A stretch of DNA of 64,000 nt, from positions 64,907,920 through 64,971,919 of the forward strand of contig NC_080043.1 in assembly GCF_012489685.1 (NCBI RefSeq). The letters are read 5' to 3'. Below are positions 10,930 to 21,783 of the stretch, piece after piece. The position numbers and the translations under genes were made by a program. Numbering within the stretch: the stretch's first letter is position 1; each line of letters opens with the position of its first letter. Origin of the DNA: Lotus japonicus (lineage: Eukaryota; Streptophyta; Magnoliopsida; Fabales; Fabaceae). A model generated the notes under the pieces. It was not told where the DNA came from. It made no database searches and saw nothing but the letters and a program-made list of their open reading frames with translations.

Positions 10930-10941
10930 TGGTATCAGAGC
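10930..10941 (+). other. Primer binding site of the Sirevirus
   Basis: TGGTATCAGAGC begins 2 nt after the 5' LTR and would pair with the 3' end of initiator tRNA-Met. Confidence 0.95.
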
Positions 10942-10999
10942 GCAAGTTCTGATTACCACACCTAACAGTGTTCAGTGATCCGGGCCGGTGTGAAAAACA

Positions 11000-12910
11000 A
11001 TGGCTGCCACCACCAGTGAAACTCAAAGAGATGGTTACAACGCAAAGCCTCCTATGTTCGATGGTCAAAGGTTCGAATATTGGAAAGATAGACTGGAAAG
11101 TTTCTTTCTGGGTTTCGATGCAGATCTCTGGGATATTATTGTGGATGGCTATGAGCGTCCAGTTGATGCAGATGGCAAGAAGATCCCAAGGTCAGAGATG
11201 ACTGCAGATCAAAAGAAGCTGTACTCACAACATCACAAAGCAAGAGCAATTCTTCTAAGTGCTATTTCCTATGAGGAGTACCAGAAGATTACAGATCGTG
11301 AGTTTGCTAAAGGCATTTTTGATTCTCTGAAGATGTCTCATGAAGGAAACAAGAAAGTCAAAGAATCAAAGGCATTGTCTTTGATCCAAAAGTATGAATC
11401 CTTCATCATGGAGCCAAATGAGTCCATTGAAGAAATGTTCTCCAGATTTCAATTGCTTGTAGCTGGCATACGACCTCTCAACAAGAGCTACACAACAAAA
11501 GATCATGTCATAAGGGTCATCAGGTGTCTTCCTGAAATTTGGATGCCTTTGGTGACTTCAATAGAGCTCACGAGAGATGTTGAGAATATGAGTTTAGAAG
11601 AACTCATCAGCATTTTGAAATGCCATGAGCTGAAGCGCTCAGAGATGCAAGATCTAAGGAAAAAGTCCATAGCCTTGAAATCCAAATCTGAAAAGGCTAA
11701 AGTTGAGAAGTCAAAGGCTCTCCAAGCTGAAGAAGAAGAATCTGAAGAAGCATCAGAAGATTCTGATGAAGATGAGCTGACTCTGATCTCCAAGAGACTC
11801 AACCGCATCTGGAAGCACAGGCAGAGCAAGTTCAAAGGCTCTGGAAAGGCAAGAGGAAAGTCTGAGTCCTCAGTTCAGAAGAAGTCATCAATCAAGGAAG
11901 TCACTTGCTTTGAGTGCAAAGAATCAGGGCACTACAAAAGTGACTGTCCAAAATTGAAGAAGGACAAGAAGCCAAAGAAGCACTTCAAGACCAAGAAGAG
12001 TCTGATGGTGACATTTGATGAATCAGAGTCAGAGGATGTTGACTCTGATGGTGAAGTCCAAGGACTCATGGCCATTATCAAAGACAAAGGAGCAGAGTCA
12101 AAGGAAGCTGTTGACTCTGACTCAGAATCAGAAGGAGATCCTAACTCAGACGATGAAAATGAGGTATTTGCTTCTTTCTCTACCTCTGAACTGAAACATG
12201 CTTTGTCTGATATCATGGATAAGTATAACTCTTTATTGTCTAAGCATAAAAAGTTGAAAAAGAACTTATCTGCTGTCTCCAAGACTCCTTCTGAACATGA
12301 GAAAATTATTTCCGATTTGAAAAATGAAAATCATGCTTTGGTAAATTCTAACTCTGTGCTTAAGAACCAGATTGCTAAGTTAGAAGAAATTGTTGCCTGT
12401 GATGCCTCTGATTGTAGAAATGAATCTAAGTATGAAAAGTCTTTTCAAAGATTCCTAGCTAAAAGCGTGGATAGAAGCTTAATGGCTTCAATGATCTATG
12501 GCGTAAGCAGAAATGGAATGCATGGCATTGGCTATTCTAAACCAATTAGAAATGAGCCTTCTGTGTCTAAAGCTAAATCCTTGTATGAATGCTTTGTTCC
12601 CTCTGGTACCATATTGCCTGATCCTGTACCTGCTAAAGTTGCTAAAAACCCTCTTAAAAAGGGATCTTTCTCTATGACTAAATATCATGCAAATATTCCT
12701 TTAAAATATTATGTTGAGACACCCAAGGTGATCAGAACCTCTGGGGTAACTAACAAAAGAGGACCCAGAAAGTGGGTACCTAAGGACAAGATTATCTATG
12801 TTGCAGATATCCTTGATAGCTCCACTGAAACACCAATCATGGTATCTGGACAGTGGATGCTCGCGTCACATGACGGGAGAAAAGCGTATGTTCCGAGAGC
12901 TGAAACTTAA
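11000..12910 (+). CDS. Sirevirus Gag (636-codon frame)
   Basis: ATG at 11000 follows the PBS by about 60 nt. Residues 15-215 resemble the copia Gag (UBN2-type) domain, for example [20 protein letters not shown] near 17-36. Acidic Glu/Ser stretches follow. One CCHC zinc knuckle ([14 protein letters not shown]) is at 303-316, with a Lys-rich tail and a second acidic stretch. The last roughly 38 codons overlap the pol frame, which lies in the +1 register. It packages the element RNA into cytoplasmic particles. The long region after the zinc knuckle is normal for Sireviruses. Confidence 0.92.
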   Translation: MAATTSETQRDGYNAKPPMFDGQRFEYWKDRLESFFLGFDADLWDIIVDGYERPVDADGKKIPRSEMTADQKKLYSQHHKARAILLSAISYEEYQKITDREFAKGIFDSLKMSHEGNKKVKESKALSLIQKYESFIMEPNESIEEMFSRFQLLVAGIRPLNKSYTTKDHVIRVIRCLPEIWMPLVTSIELTRDVENMSLEELISILKCHELKRSEMQDLRKKSIALKSKSEKAKVEKSKALQAEEEESEEASEDSDEDELTLISKRLNRIWKHRQSKFKGSGKARGKSESSVQKKSSIKEVTCFECKESGHYKSDCPKLKKDKKPKKHFKTKKSLMVTFDESESEDVDSDGEVQGLMAIIKDKGAESKEAVDSDSESEGDPNSDDENEVFASFSTSELKHALSDIMDKYNSLLSKHKKLKKNLSAVSKTPSEHEKIISDLKNENHALVNSNSVLKNQIAKLEEIVACDASDCRNESKYEKSFQRFLAKSVDRSLMASMIYGVSRNGMHGIGYSKPIRNEPSVSKAKSLYECFVPSGTILPDPVPAKVAKNPLKKGSFSMTKYHANIPLKYYVETPKVIRTSGVTNKRGPRKWVPKDKIIYVADILDSSTETPIMVSGQWMLASHDGRKAYVPRAET

Positions 12911-15887
12911 GCCTGGAGGCGAAGTTGGCTTCGGAGGAAATGAAAAGGGTAAAATTATTGGTACTGGCACTATTTGTGGAGATAGTAGTCCATGCATTGA
13001 TAATGTTTTATTGGTAGATGGCTTAACACATAACTTATTGTCTATAAGTCAATTAGCTGACAAGGGTTATGATGTTATATTCAATCAAAAGTCCTGCCGG
13101 GCAGTAAGTCAGATCGATGGCTCTGTTCTGTTTAACAGCAAGAGGAAGAACAACATTTATAAGATCAGATTATCTGAGTTGGAGGCTCAGAATGTGAAGT
13201 GCCTTCTGTCTGTTAATGAAGAGCAGTGGGTATGGCATAGACGGTTAGGGCATGCCAGTATGAGAAAGATTTCTCAGCTGAGCAAGCTAAACCTTGTCAG
13301 GGGCTTACCCAATCTGAAGTTCGCTTCAGACTCTCTTTGTGAAGCATGTCAGAAAGGCAAATTCACAAAAGTCCCTTTCAAGGCAAAGAATGTTGTCTCA
13401 ACCTCAAGGCCGTTAGAACTTCTGCATATCGACCTGTTTGGACCAGTGAAAACTGAGTCTATAGGTGGCAAGAGATATGGGATAGTTATCGTTGATGACT
13501 ATAGCCGCTGGACATGGGTAAAGTTTCTAACCCGCAAGGATGAGTCTCATGCTGTGTTCTCTACCTTCATTGCTCAAGTGCAAAACGAGAAGGCTTGTAG
13601 GATTGTGCGTGTCAGAAGTGACCATGGTGGAGAGTTTGAGAATGACAAGTTTGAGAGTCTGTTTGATTCCTATGGAATTGCACATGAGTTCTCTTGTCCC
13701 AGAACTCCTCAACAAAATGGTGTTGTTGAGAGGAAGAACAGAACTCTTCAGGAGATGGCTAGAACCATGCTCCAAGAAACTGGCATGGCTAAGCACTTTT
13801 GGGCAGAGGCAGTAAATACAGCATGTTACATTCAGAACAGAATCTCTGTGAGACCAATTCTGAATAAGACTCCTTATGAATTGTGGAAGAACATAAAACC
13901 CAACATTTCTTATTTTCATCCTTTTGGCTGTGTTTGTTATGTTCTCAATACTAAGGATAGATTGCATAAATTTGATGCTAAGTCTTCTAAGTGCCTATTA
14001 CTTGGTTATTCTGATAGATCTAAAGGTTTTAGATTTTATAATACTGATGCTAAGACTATTGAAGAATCTATTCATGTTAGATTTGATGATAAGCTTGACT
14101 CTGACCAGTCAAAGCTAGTTGAAAAGTTTGCAGATTTAAGCATTAATGTTTCTGACAAAGGCAAAGCTCCAGAGGAAGATGAACCAGAGGAAGAAGCTGG
14201 TCCCTCTAACTCACAAACTCTGAAGAAGAGCAGAATCACTGCAGCTCATCCTAAGGAATTGATCCTGGGCAACAAAGATGAACCAGTCAGAACCAGATCT
14301 GCCTTCAGACCCTCTGAAGAGACCTTGCTGAGTCTGAAAGGATTGGTGTCCTTAATTGAACCCAAGTCCATAGATGAAGCTCTTCAGGACAAGGATTGGA
14401 TTCTGGCCATGGAAGAAGAATTGAATCAATTTTCCAAGAACGATGTTTGGAGCTTAGTGAAGAAGCCTGAGAATGTCCATGTTATTGGAACGAAATGGGT
14501 ATTCAGAAACAAGCTAAATGAGAAAGGAGATGTAGTCAGAAACAAGGCAAGGCTAGTTGCTCAAGGCTACAGCCAGCAAGAAGGAATAGACTACACTGAA
14601 ACATTTGCTCCAGTAGCAAGACTGGAGGCAATCAGACTATTGATCTCTTTCTCAGTAAATCACAACATAGTTCTACATCAGATGGACGTAAAGAGTGCCT
14701 TCCTAAATGGTTATATCTCAGAGGAAGTCTATGTTCATCAACCCCCAGGTTTTGAAGATGAAAAGAAACCAGACCATGTGTTCAAATTGAAGAAATCACT
14801 CTACGGTCTGAAGCAAGCTCCCAGAGCATGGTATGAGAGACTTAGCTCATTCCTTCTGGAGAATGAGTTTGTAAGGGGTAAAGTAGATACAACTCTCTTT
14901 TGCAAGACTTATAAAGATGATATCTTAATTGTGCAAATTTATGTTGATGATATTATATTTGGTTCTGCTAATCAATCTCTATGCAAAGAATTTTCTGAGA
15001 TGATGCAGGCTGAATTTGAGATGAGTATGATGGGAGAATTAAAGTACTTTCTGGGAATACAAGTTGATCAAACACCAGAAGGAACATATATCCATCAGAG
15101 CAAGTATACTAAAGAACTTCTGAAGAAGTTCAATATGCTGGAATCTACAGTGGCCAAGACTCCAATGCATCCTACATGCATTCTGGAGAAAGAAGATAAA
15201 AGTGGTAAAGTATGTCAGAAGCTCTATCGTGGAATGATAGGTTCACTTCTATACTTAACTGCATCTAGGCCAGACATATTATTTAGTGTTCACTTATGTG
15301 CTCGTTTCCAATCAGATCCAAGGGAAACCCACTTAACTGCTGTTAAGAGGATCCTAAGGTATCTGAAAGGCACCACTAACCTTGGCTTGATGTATAAGAA
15401 AACATCAGAGTATAAGCTTTCAGGTTATTGTGATGCTGATTATGCTGGAGATAGAACAGAGAGAAAAAGTACTTCTGGAAATTGTCAATTTCTGGGAAGC
15501 AATCTAGTCTCATGGGCAAGCAAGAGGCAATCAACCATTGCACTATCAACTGCAGAGGCAGAATATATCTCAGCAGCAATATGCAGCACTCAGATGCTCT
15601 GGATGAAACATCAGCTGGAGGATTATCAGATCCTTGAGAGCAATATCCCAATCTATTGTGATAACACTGCTGCAATCTCATTGAGTAAGAATCCTATCTT
15701 GCATTCAAGGGCAAAGCACATTGAGGTAAAGTATCATTTTATTAGAGATTATGTACAGAAGGGCGTACTTCTTCTGAAGTTTGTTGATACTGACCATCAA
15801 TGGGCAGATATCTTTACAAAGCCCTTAGCTGAAGATAGATTTAACTTTATTCTGAAAAATCTAAACATGGACTTTTGTCCAGAGTGA
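12798..15887 (+). CDS. Sirevirus Pol polyprotein
   Basis: The frame is open for 1029 codons. Order: protease with [13 protein letters not shown] (Asp 18); a pre-integrase zinc region with WHRRLGHA and CEACQKGK; integrase core with [19 protein letters not shown] and [13 protein letters not shown] (DDE residues); RT with [20 protein letters not shown] and catalytic YVDD; RNase H with [16 protein letters not shown] and DIFTKPL near the end. It reads in the +1 register relative to gag and overlaps it by 113 nt, so it needs frameshifting or spliced RNA; there is no separate ribosome entry that I can see. All catalytic residues I can place are present. The exact amino end is unknown. Confidence 0.94.
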   Translation: MLQISLIAPLKHQSWYLDSGCSRHMTGEKRMFRELKLKPGGEVGFGGNEKGKIIGTGTICGDSSPCIDNVLLVDGLTHNLLSISQLADKGYDVIFNQKSCRAVSQIDGSVLFNSKRKNNIYKIRLSELEAQNVKCLLSVNEEQWVWHRRLGHASMRKISQLSKLNLVRGLPNLKFASDSLCEACQKGKFTKVPFKAKNVVSTSRPLELLHIDLFGPVKTESIGGKRYGIVIVDDYSRWTWVKFLTRKDESHAVFSTFIAQVQNEKACRIVRVRSDHGGEFENDKFESLFDSYGIAHEFSCPRTPQQNGVVERKNRTLQEMARTMLQETGMAKHFWAEAVNTACYIQNRISVRPILNKTPYELWKNIKPNISYFHPFGCVCYVLNTKDRLHKFDAKSSKCLLLGYSDRSKGFRFYNTDAKTIEESIHVRFDDKLDSDQSKLVEKFADLSINVSDKGKAPEEDEPEEEAGPSNSQTLKKSRITAAHPKELILGNKDEPVRTRSAFRPSEETLLSLKGLVSLIEPKSIDEALQDKDWILAMEEELNQFSKNDVWSLVKKPENVHVIGTKWVFRNKLNEKGDVVRNKARLVAQGYSQQEGIDYTETFAPVARLEAIRLLISFSVNHNIVLHQMDVKSAFLNGYISEEVYVHQPPGFEDEKKPDHVFKLKKSLYGLKQAPRAWYERLSSFLLENEFVRGKVDTTLFCKTYKDDILIVQIYVDDIIFGSANQSLCKEFSEMMQAEFEMSMMGELKYFLGIQVDQTPEGTYIHQSKYTKELLKKFNMLESTVAKTPMHPTCILEKEDKSGKVCQKLYRGMIGSLLYLTASRPDILFSVHLCARFQSDPRETHLTAVKRILRYLKGTTNLGLMYKKTSEYKLSGYCDADYAGDRTERKSTSGNCQFLGSNLVSWASKRQSTIALSTAEAEYISAAICSTQMLWMKHQLEDYQILESNIPIYCDNTAAISLSKNPILHSRAKHIEVKYHFIRDYVQKGVLLLKFVDTDHQWADIFTKPLAEDRFNFILKNLNMDFCPE

Positions 15888-16329
15888 AGATGGATCAGAA
15901 CCTCTGACTATGATACTTCTTGATCAGAAGATGTCTAGTCCAGAAGGTAACTCAATCAGAGTGTGTGTGCCCACTGGTACTGACTCTGAAGCTGAGACAA
16001 CAACACGTGCGTCAGAATTTCTGATGCATAGTTCCTTGTGCCCGTGTGACAGTCTGTTATGATTGCGTGTAGATATGCTTATCTCCTGTGTGTGATTGTG
16101 TATTTTACTGTTACTATCTATCTTTAATTTTCAACCGTTGATCTTAAAGTGCTTTTTGAATCAACAACGGTTATTTGATAAAACCCACTATACACACACG
16201 TTCTCGTTCACTTCCGGTTTTCACTCTCGCTCTCTTTGCTTTTCAAAAACCGCTCCTCTCGATTTCTCTCTCGATCTCTCTTCATCCTTCAAACTTCATC
16301 TTCTACCTCAAACCTTCAACCTCTTCAAA

Positions 16330-19179
16330 ATGGGGAGACAAACCAGAAGATCTGCTGCAGATGCACCTCAGTTCCCTCACATGGTAGTCGGTTTGGCAAC
16401 GGGTCAAAGGGGCTCTGAGAACCCGGCACAAGAACAAGTTCAAGCTCAAGAGCAGGTTGTTCCTATTGCAGAACGGGGCTGTGCCGTTCACTGTGTATTT
16501 CCTCCTGAGGAACTCCAAGTCCTGGCAGAATGGAGATTCAACCTCGATAACTTGGCTGCAAATGGGTTTGATCTTCGTCCTGAAGTCCAAGCTCAAGGTT
16601 GGGGAAATTATTTCAATCGACTTCGAGGACCAGTGTATGAGAAATTGGTCAAGGAATTCTGGAAGCATGCAGACTGCGATGATACTCAAGTGGTATCTCA
16701 TATTCTTGGCAGGAAGATCATCATCACGGAGAAGTCATTCGTGAATCTGCTAGGAGCAGAAACTGCTTATGGGTATCGGTTCCAACTGACGGAATCGAAG
16801 CTGAAACCCAGCACCAAGGACATCGTCAACAAGGCCCTGTACACCACCTTCAAACCGGGCAAGACGAGTTACAAGGTGATGGACCTTCACCCCAAACTCA
16901 GGATCTGGCACAAGATCCTGCTCAACTGCATCAATCAGCGACCAAAGGGCAGTTCTCCAGACTACATCAACTTCAACCAGAAGGCGATGTTGTTCTTCAT
17001 CCAAGATCAGGAGAAGATCTGCCTTCCTTACTTCCTGTTCTCCTACTTGAAGGAATGCATCCGGAAGTCTCGCACCACCGCCTCCATCAAGTCTGCAATC
17101 AAATATATCCCTTTTGGGAGGCTGCTCTCAGACTTTCTCATTGAAAGCAACTTGGTGCAAGATTTGATCAATGCTGGTTGCACAGAGGATTTGAGCACCA
17201 TTGTCAGTGATGTCTTCACTGCAAACTCCTTGAAGAAGATGGGCTTAATCCAGAAGAAGATTGCTCCTGCTCATGAAGACACATCTTCTGAGATCAGAGG
17301 AAGAAGAATGCCTCTGAATGACTACCCTCTGTGGACTCAAGTAGACCATCCTGACGCCATCAGATGCTATGTTGAAGACCTCAGGGCTCAAGGATTCGAG
17401 ATTGACCTTGATGATTTTGTCAGCAGACTTCCACCAGCACCAGAGTTTCCTTCTCCTCCCAAGAAGAAAACCAAGAGGAAGATGATTCTGGAAGAATCCT
17501 CAGAGGAATCTGATGTCCCTCTGGTCAAGAAGCCGAAGAGCAAGCCTGATGATGATGATGGTGATGATAGTGAGGATGGTCCTCCTAAGAAGAAGCAGAA
17601 GAAAGTCAGAATTGTGGTGAAGCCTACTCGGGTGGAACCAGCTGCTGCAGTGGTCAGAAGGACTGAAGCTCCTGCCAGAGTGACTCGATCATCAGCACAT
17701 TCATGTAAGCCTGCACTTGCTTCTGATGATGATTTGAATTTATTTGATGCACTCCCTATTTCTGCTATGCTCAAACACTCCTCAAATCCCCTCACTCCTA
17801 TTCCTGAATCCCAGCCAGCCGCACAAACCACCACTCCACCACATTCCCCAAGATCCTCCTTCTTTCAACCTTCCCCTACTGAAGCACCTCTCTGGAATTT
17901 GCTTCAGAACCCAACCTCTAGGTCAGAAGATCCAACCTCTCTCCTTACCATTCCATACGACCCATTATCTTCTGAACCCATCATCCATGACCAACCCGAG
18001 CCCAACCAAACAGAACCACAACCCAGAACGTCTGATCACTCTGCTTCCAGAGCATCAGCACGTCCTGCTGCCAGACCCACGGATACAGACTCTTCAACAA
18101 CCTTCACACCTGTATCCTTCCCAATCAATGTCATTGACTCTCCTCCCTCCAATACCTCTGAATCAATTAGAAAATTCATGGAGGTTAGAAAAGAGAAGGT
18201 ATCTGCCTTGGAAGAGTATTACCTTACCTGTCCAAGCCCTAGGCAATATCCTGGCCCTAGACCTGAACGTCTAGTTGACCCAGATGAACCTATCTTGGCC
18301 AATCCTATCCAAGAGGCAGACCCCTTAGTTCAACAAGCTCACCCTGTCCCTGTCCAACATGAGCCAATTCAACCAGACCCTGAACCCGAACAATCAGTGT
18401 CTAACCAATCCTCGGTTAGATCACCTCACCCTCTGGTTGAAACTTCAGACCCTCACCGTGGAACCTCTGAACCCAATGCTCCCATGATTAACATTGGCTC
18501 TCCACAAGGTGCCTCTGAAGCTCATAGCAGCAATCACCCAACCTCTCCTGAAACCAACCTCTCCATCATTCCCTATACTCACCTCCAACCCACATCTCTT
18601 TCTGAGTGCATCAATATTTTCTATCATGAAGCCTCCTTGAGGCTCCGCAATGTGCACGGTCAGACTGATCTTAGTGAGAATGCTGAAAGTGTGGCTGATG
18701 AGTGGAACAATTTGAGCACTTGGCTAGTGGCTCAGTTTCCAGTTATGATGCAACTCCTGCATGCAGAGGGAAGTCAGAGCGTTGAGGCTGCAAAGCAAAG
18801 GTTTGCCAGAAGGGTGGCTCTTCATGAACTAGAACAGAGAAATAAGCTTCTTGAAGCTATTGAAGAAGCCCAGAGAAAGAAAGAACAAGCAGAAGAAGCT
18901 GCACGTCAAGCAGCAGCTCAGGCTGAACAAGCCAGACTTGAGGCAGAGCGTCTTGCGGCTGAGGCTGAGGCTGAGCGACTTGCACCAGTTGTGTTTACTC
19001 CTGCTGCTTCTGCTTCCATTCCAGATCCTCAAGCTGCTCAGAATGTTCCTTCCAGCTCTACTCAGACAAGCTCATCCAGACTCGACATCATGGAACAACG
19101 TCTTGACACTCATGAATCCATGCTGATTGAGATGAAGCAAATGATGATGGAACTTCTGCGCCGCACTGACAAACCTTAG
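16330..19179 (+). CDS. Sirevirus envelope-like protein (949 aa)
   Basis: I chose ATG 16330 (CAAAATGGGG context, protein MGRQTRRSAADAPQ). The open frame extends 78 codons upstream to 16096, and that extension starts with a hydrophobic stretch (MCILLLLSIFNF). About residues 45-330 form a compact conserved region of the kind found in legume SIRE1-type env-like proteins. Then come Lys-rich patches with KKKTKRK and PKKKQKK, a long Pro/Ser/Thr/Gln-rich middle, and a C-terminal Ala/Glu/Arg coiled coil (18780-18990). I see no clear transmembrane segment downstream of 16330, so an actual envelope role is doubtful; the basic patches would suit nuclear entry. The name follows family usage only. Confidence 0.85.
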   Translation: MGRQTRRSAADAPQFPHMVVGLATGQRGSENPAQEQVQAQEQVVPIAERGCAVHCVFPPEELQVLAEWRFNLDNLAANGFDLRPEVQAQGWGNYFNRLRGPVYEKLVKEFWKHADCDDTQVVSHILGRKIIITEKSFVNLLGAETAYGYRFQLTESKLKPSTKDIVNKALYTTFKPGKTSYKVMDLHPKLRIWHKILLNCINQRPKGSSPDYINFNQKAMLFFIQDQEKICLPYFLFSYLKECIRKSRTTASIKSAIKYIPFGRLLSDFLIESNLVQDLINAGCTEDLSTIVSDVFTANSLKKMGLIQKKIAPAHEDTSSEIRGRRMPLNDYPLWTQVDHPDAIRCYVEDLRAQGFEIDLDDFVSRLPPAPEFPSPPKKKTKRKMILEESSEESDVPLVKKPKSKPDDDDGDDSEDGPPKKKQKKVRIVVKPTRVEPAAAVVRRTEAPARVTRSSAHSCKPALASDDDLNLFDALPISAMLKHSSNPLTPIPESQPAAQTTTPPHSPRSSFFQPSPTEAPLWNLLQNPTSRSEDPTSLLTIPYDPLSSEPIIHDQPEPNQTEPQPRTSDHSASRASARPAARPTDTDSSTTFTPVSFPINVIDSPPSNTSESIRKFMEVRKEKVSALEEYYLTCPSPRQYPGPRPERLVDPDEPILANPIQEADPLVQQAHPVPVQHEPIQPDPEPEQSVSNQSSVRSPHPLVETSDPHRGTSEPNAPMINIGSPQGASEAHSSNHPTSPETNLSIIPYTHLQPTSLSECINIFYHEASLRLRNVHGQTDLSENAESVADEWNNLSTWLVAQFPVMMQLLHAEGSQSVEAAKQRFARRVALHELEQRNKLLEAIEEAQRKKEQAEEAARQAAAQAEQARLEAERLAAEAEAERLAPVVFTPAASASIPDPQAAQNVPSSSTQTSSSRLDIMEQRLDTHESMLIEMKQMMMELLRRTDKP

Positions 19180-19287
19180 TTTTAGGATCTCTTCTTTTTC
19201 TTTCTTTTTATTTAACGTTGTTTTTGTTAAACTCTGTTTCCTTTTTATTTTACTTATTTTAATTTGTTCGTTTGTGATTCTATATGC

Positions 19288-19309
19288 ATATATATATATA
19301 TATATATAT
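19288..19309. repeat. (TA)n microsatellite
   Basis: Eleven or so TA units lie between the env-like stop and the antisense unit. It probably varies in length between copies. Confidence 0.9.
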
Positions 19310-19339
19310 CTTTGTGTCACATATGTTTGCTAAACTCGT

Positions 19340-19345
19340 TTTATT
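19340..19345 (-). terminator. AATAAA poly(A) signal of the antisense unit
   Basis: On the minus strand AATAAA lies about 46 nt after the stop of the antisense frame, a typical plant spacing for a near-upstream element. Confidence 0.45.
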
Positions 19346-19391
19346 CATAACTTGTTTTGTGTTTACATCATATTTCTTTACATCATATAAT

Positions 19392-19768
19392 CTAGAATGG
19401 AGGATCTCTCCTCATTCTTCTGCACTCCTGGCGCTGCTCTGACCTATCCTTCTCCAGACGATCCAGTCCATGCTGGATGTTGTTGAGTCTGACATTTAGC
19501 TCATCTTTCTCCAGAATCTCTTCTGAAGTCCTGAGCTTCTCTTCCAAGATTTCTTTTTCTTCCAGCAGCTTGAGTTCAAGCCGGCTGAGTTCTTGCACCT
19601 CCTCCACGAAGGCAAGAAATTCCTTCAGGTCTCTCTCCAACTCTGGACGCAGGTCTTCTTCCAGCAGTGTCCGTGTTCGCTCCGCGATGGTAGTTGCACC
19701 CTCTGGAACAAGTCCTCTTCAAAGGCCTTCTTCCTCAGCTCTTCTAGTGCTACGTTGTATGATGCCAT
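19392..19768 (-). pseudogene. Antisense coiled-coil gene inside the Sirevirus (one frameshift)
   Basis: On the minus strand an ATG (19768-19766, context AAAAAAATGGCA) begins MASYNVALEELRKKAFEED. The reading then continues coherently only in the next frame, from about 19712 to a TAG at 19392-19394 (ending RRMRRDPPF). The total length, 377 nt, is one base short of 126 codons, so a single-base deletion near 19712 is the simplest reading. The carboxyl part is rich in Leu, Glu, Lys and Arg with heptad-like spacing (LELKLLEEKEILEEKLRTSE), predicting a coiled coil. A TATA box lies about 50 nt upstream of the ATG and AATAAA about 46 nt past the stop, so it looks like a complete transcription unit opposed to env. 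I cannot name the protein. A sequencing error could also explain the break. Confidence 0.6.
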
Positions 19769-19817
19769 TTTTTTTACTAAAAATTATTCGAGGTGTGAAG
19801 CTTACCTTTCTCTCCAA

Positions 19818-19830
19818 CGCTTTTTATAGG
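19818..19830 (-). promoter_or_regulatory. TATA box of the antisense unit
   Basis: Read on the minus strand this is CCTATAAAAAGCG, a good plant TATA box about 50 nt before the antisense ATG. It lies outside the LTRs, so it would be an internal promoter. Confidence 0.5.
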
Positions 19831-20017
19831 CTTCACTTTCTCTCTGAAAGTTAATGCTCTTACAGTTTCTCGAGGTTAAGTTCTTGGTAACTGACCCTTC
19901 TATTTACTCACTTGACCGGTGGTAAACGTTCATCCCTTGCATTAACTCTTCTATTTATTTTTCGCCTAACTCTGATTCTTACATCGTTTTCATTTTCTTT
20001 TAAACTTAGACCTTCTC

Positions 20018-20577
20018 TAAGGGGGAGTACCTTGTACTTCAAGCTAAGTTTTTCACACCCCAGGCTTTTTGCTTATGACAAAAAGGGGGAGTAAACCCAG
20101 TTTTTGATGTGTAAGATGTGTTAGTGTGACTTATTTTTTTTCTTTTGGAGATTTTAAGAGTTCCACCTTCATGACCATAGATGTGTCACTGGGCAAATAC
20201 AAGGAATACATTTCACTTCTTCTGATGTGATTCTAAGTTGACTCTGATACCCAAGACTCTGATACCTTGTCCATGACTCTGATCACTTATGCGCTCTGAT
20301 TATTCGTTTTTCATCTATGTCATAAGCTTTTCACTCTGAACTCTTATATATTTTTTAGCTCAGAATCTAAACTTTACTAACGTTTTCATCAAGTATTAGA
20401 TTCAGGGGGAGCTAAGCTCAGAATCAAGCAGTGACTTGAATTCAGAATGAGCAAGATAAACTATTCACATCAGGATAAGTCTTATTCTATATCTCTAAAC
20501 TCTGAGTGAATTCAGTTTAATGTTTAAGAATTGTTCATCAAAAATCTTAGTTTTGTCATCATCAAAAAGGGGGAGAT
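20018..20577 (+). other. Four polypurine tracts before the Sirevirus 3' LTR
   Basis: GGGGGAG cores occur at 20021, 20085, 20405 and 20569. The second and fourth share AAAAAGGGGGAG. The last abuts the 3' LTR and is the primer for plus-strand synthesis. Repeated tracts here are a described Sirevirus feature. The stretch between them is AT-rich with CTCTGA repeats and no gene. Confidence 0.85.
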
Positions 20578-21783
20578 TGTAAGATCAAGTTTTGATCTAG
20601 TAGTGCAACTCTATGTTTTGATGATTACAAGTTAACCTTTTGATATGAACAATTGTGGTACTCTAACGTGTTTTTCTGAGTGTGCTATTTACAGGCTCTG
20701 ACCTCAACTCAATCTCACACAAATCAGAAGCACTGTGTATAAAGTGTAACCCAAGCAACGCTTTCGCATTCACCATGTTCAGTATGAACAGTGGAAAAGC
20801 TTCAGAAGTTCTGAAGCTATACAAACTCTGATGTGGACTCAGTCGCTAGAAGCTCTGAAGATCCAGAAGTTCTGATAACCAAGAAACACTGAAGGATCAG
20901 ATGTTCTGATGGTGTAGAAGACTCTGAAGATCCAGAAGCTGAATAGTGGAAACTCTGAAGTCCAGAAGCAAGAAACTCTGAAGGCCATGTTCTTCCCTCT
21001 GAGTTCAGAATCAGAAGATACAATGGTCAGAGGATCTGTGCTTTCCCTCTGACTCTGATCAACCGGCTTCACAAGTTCCAATATGAAGTATTCCCCTGAT
21101 CAGAAGTCTCCTAGGTTAAAAGGTCAAGTCGCTATCCAAGTACAAAAGCAAGTGTACCTTCCTGACGACCTACCTAACGTTCTCAGCCACAGCAGAAGCT
21201 GGATTTTCCAGAACTGCCCTCCAACGGTAGCATTTCCCATGCAACGCTCAACCCTAATCCTTGGAGTATATATAGAGGCTGAAGATTGAAAGAAGCGGCA
21301 AGAAGCAACACACACGCGCAAGACATATTAAAAATATTCTAAGCTTTCTTTCATCTGAAATTCATTGTGTTTACTATCAGCTTTTTAGAAGCAAATCTCT
21401 TGTAAACAATTCTTTGATAAACAGTTTGTTTAGTTCCTTTAGGAGATCAAGGTTGATCGGATCCTAGAGAAGACTAAGAGAGTGAATCTTAGTGTGAGCT
21501 AAGTCAGTGTAATTGTTAGTCACTTGTAGGTTTCAAGTGCAGTTGTAACTCTTACCTGATTAGTGATTTGCCTTCATTCTAAGAAGGAAGAAATCACCTT
21601 AACGGGTGGACTGGAGTAGCTTGAGTGATTTATCAAGTGAACCAGGATAAAATCCTTGTGTGCTTTTCTATCTCTTATCTTTAGCACTTAGGTTCTCGAA
21701 AGATTTGTCAAAATCTTTAAGGTGGTAGTTTTGTACTGAAAACGTTATTCAAACCCCCCTTTCTACCGTTTTTCATACCTTCA
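20578..21783 (+). repeat. 3' LTR of the Sirevirus
   Basis: 1206 bp, the same length as the 5' LTR, with four substitutions: near 20744 (G/T), 21178 (T/C), 21566 (G/T) and 21691 (A/G). I saw no insertions or deletions. Confidence 0.97.

Larger units (their letters stand above)
9722..21783 (+). mobile_element. Young Ty1/copia Sirevirus with envelope-like gene
   Basis: The 1206-bp LTRs (9722-10927 and 20578-21783) differ at four positions by my reading. The insertion is flanked by the 5-bp repeat GTTTT. Order: PBS, gag, pol with integrase before RT (the copia order), a third frame for an envelope-like protein, an antisense unit, four polypurine tracts, LTR. An env-like third frame and repeated polypurine tracts are known Sirevirus (SIRE1/Maximus) traits. 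No stop interrupts gag, pol or the env-like frame. The LTR similarity and open frames suggest a recent insertion that could still be competent. Confidence 0.95.

Noticed and set aside
16096..16329. Amino extension of the env-like frame with a hydrophobic start, as a signal peptide
   Set aside because: The stretch from 16150 to 16329 reads like untranslated leader (CT-rich, ending CAAAATGG), and the conserved protein starts at MGRQTRR. Not excluded.
19477..19854. Plus-strand Ser-rich open frame
   Set aside because: It is the complement of the antisense coiled-coil frame; the minus-strand reading has TATA, ATG and poly(A) signals.
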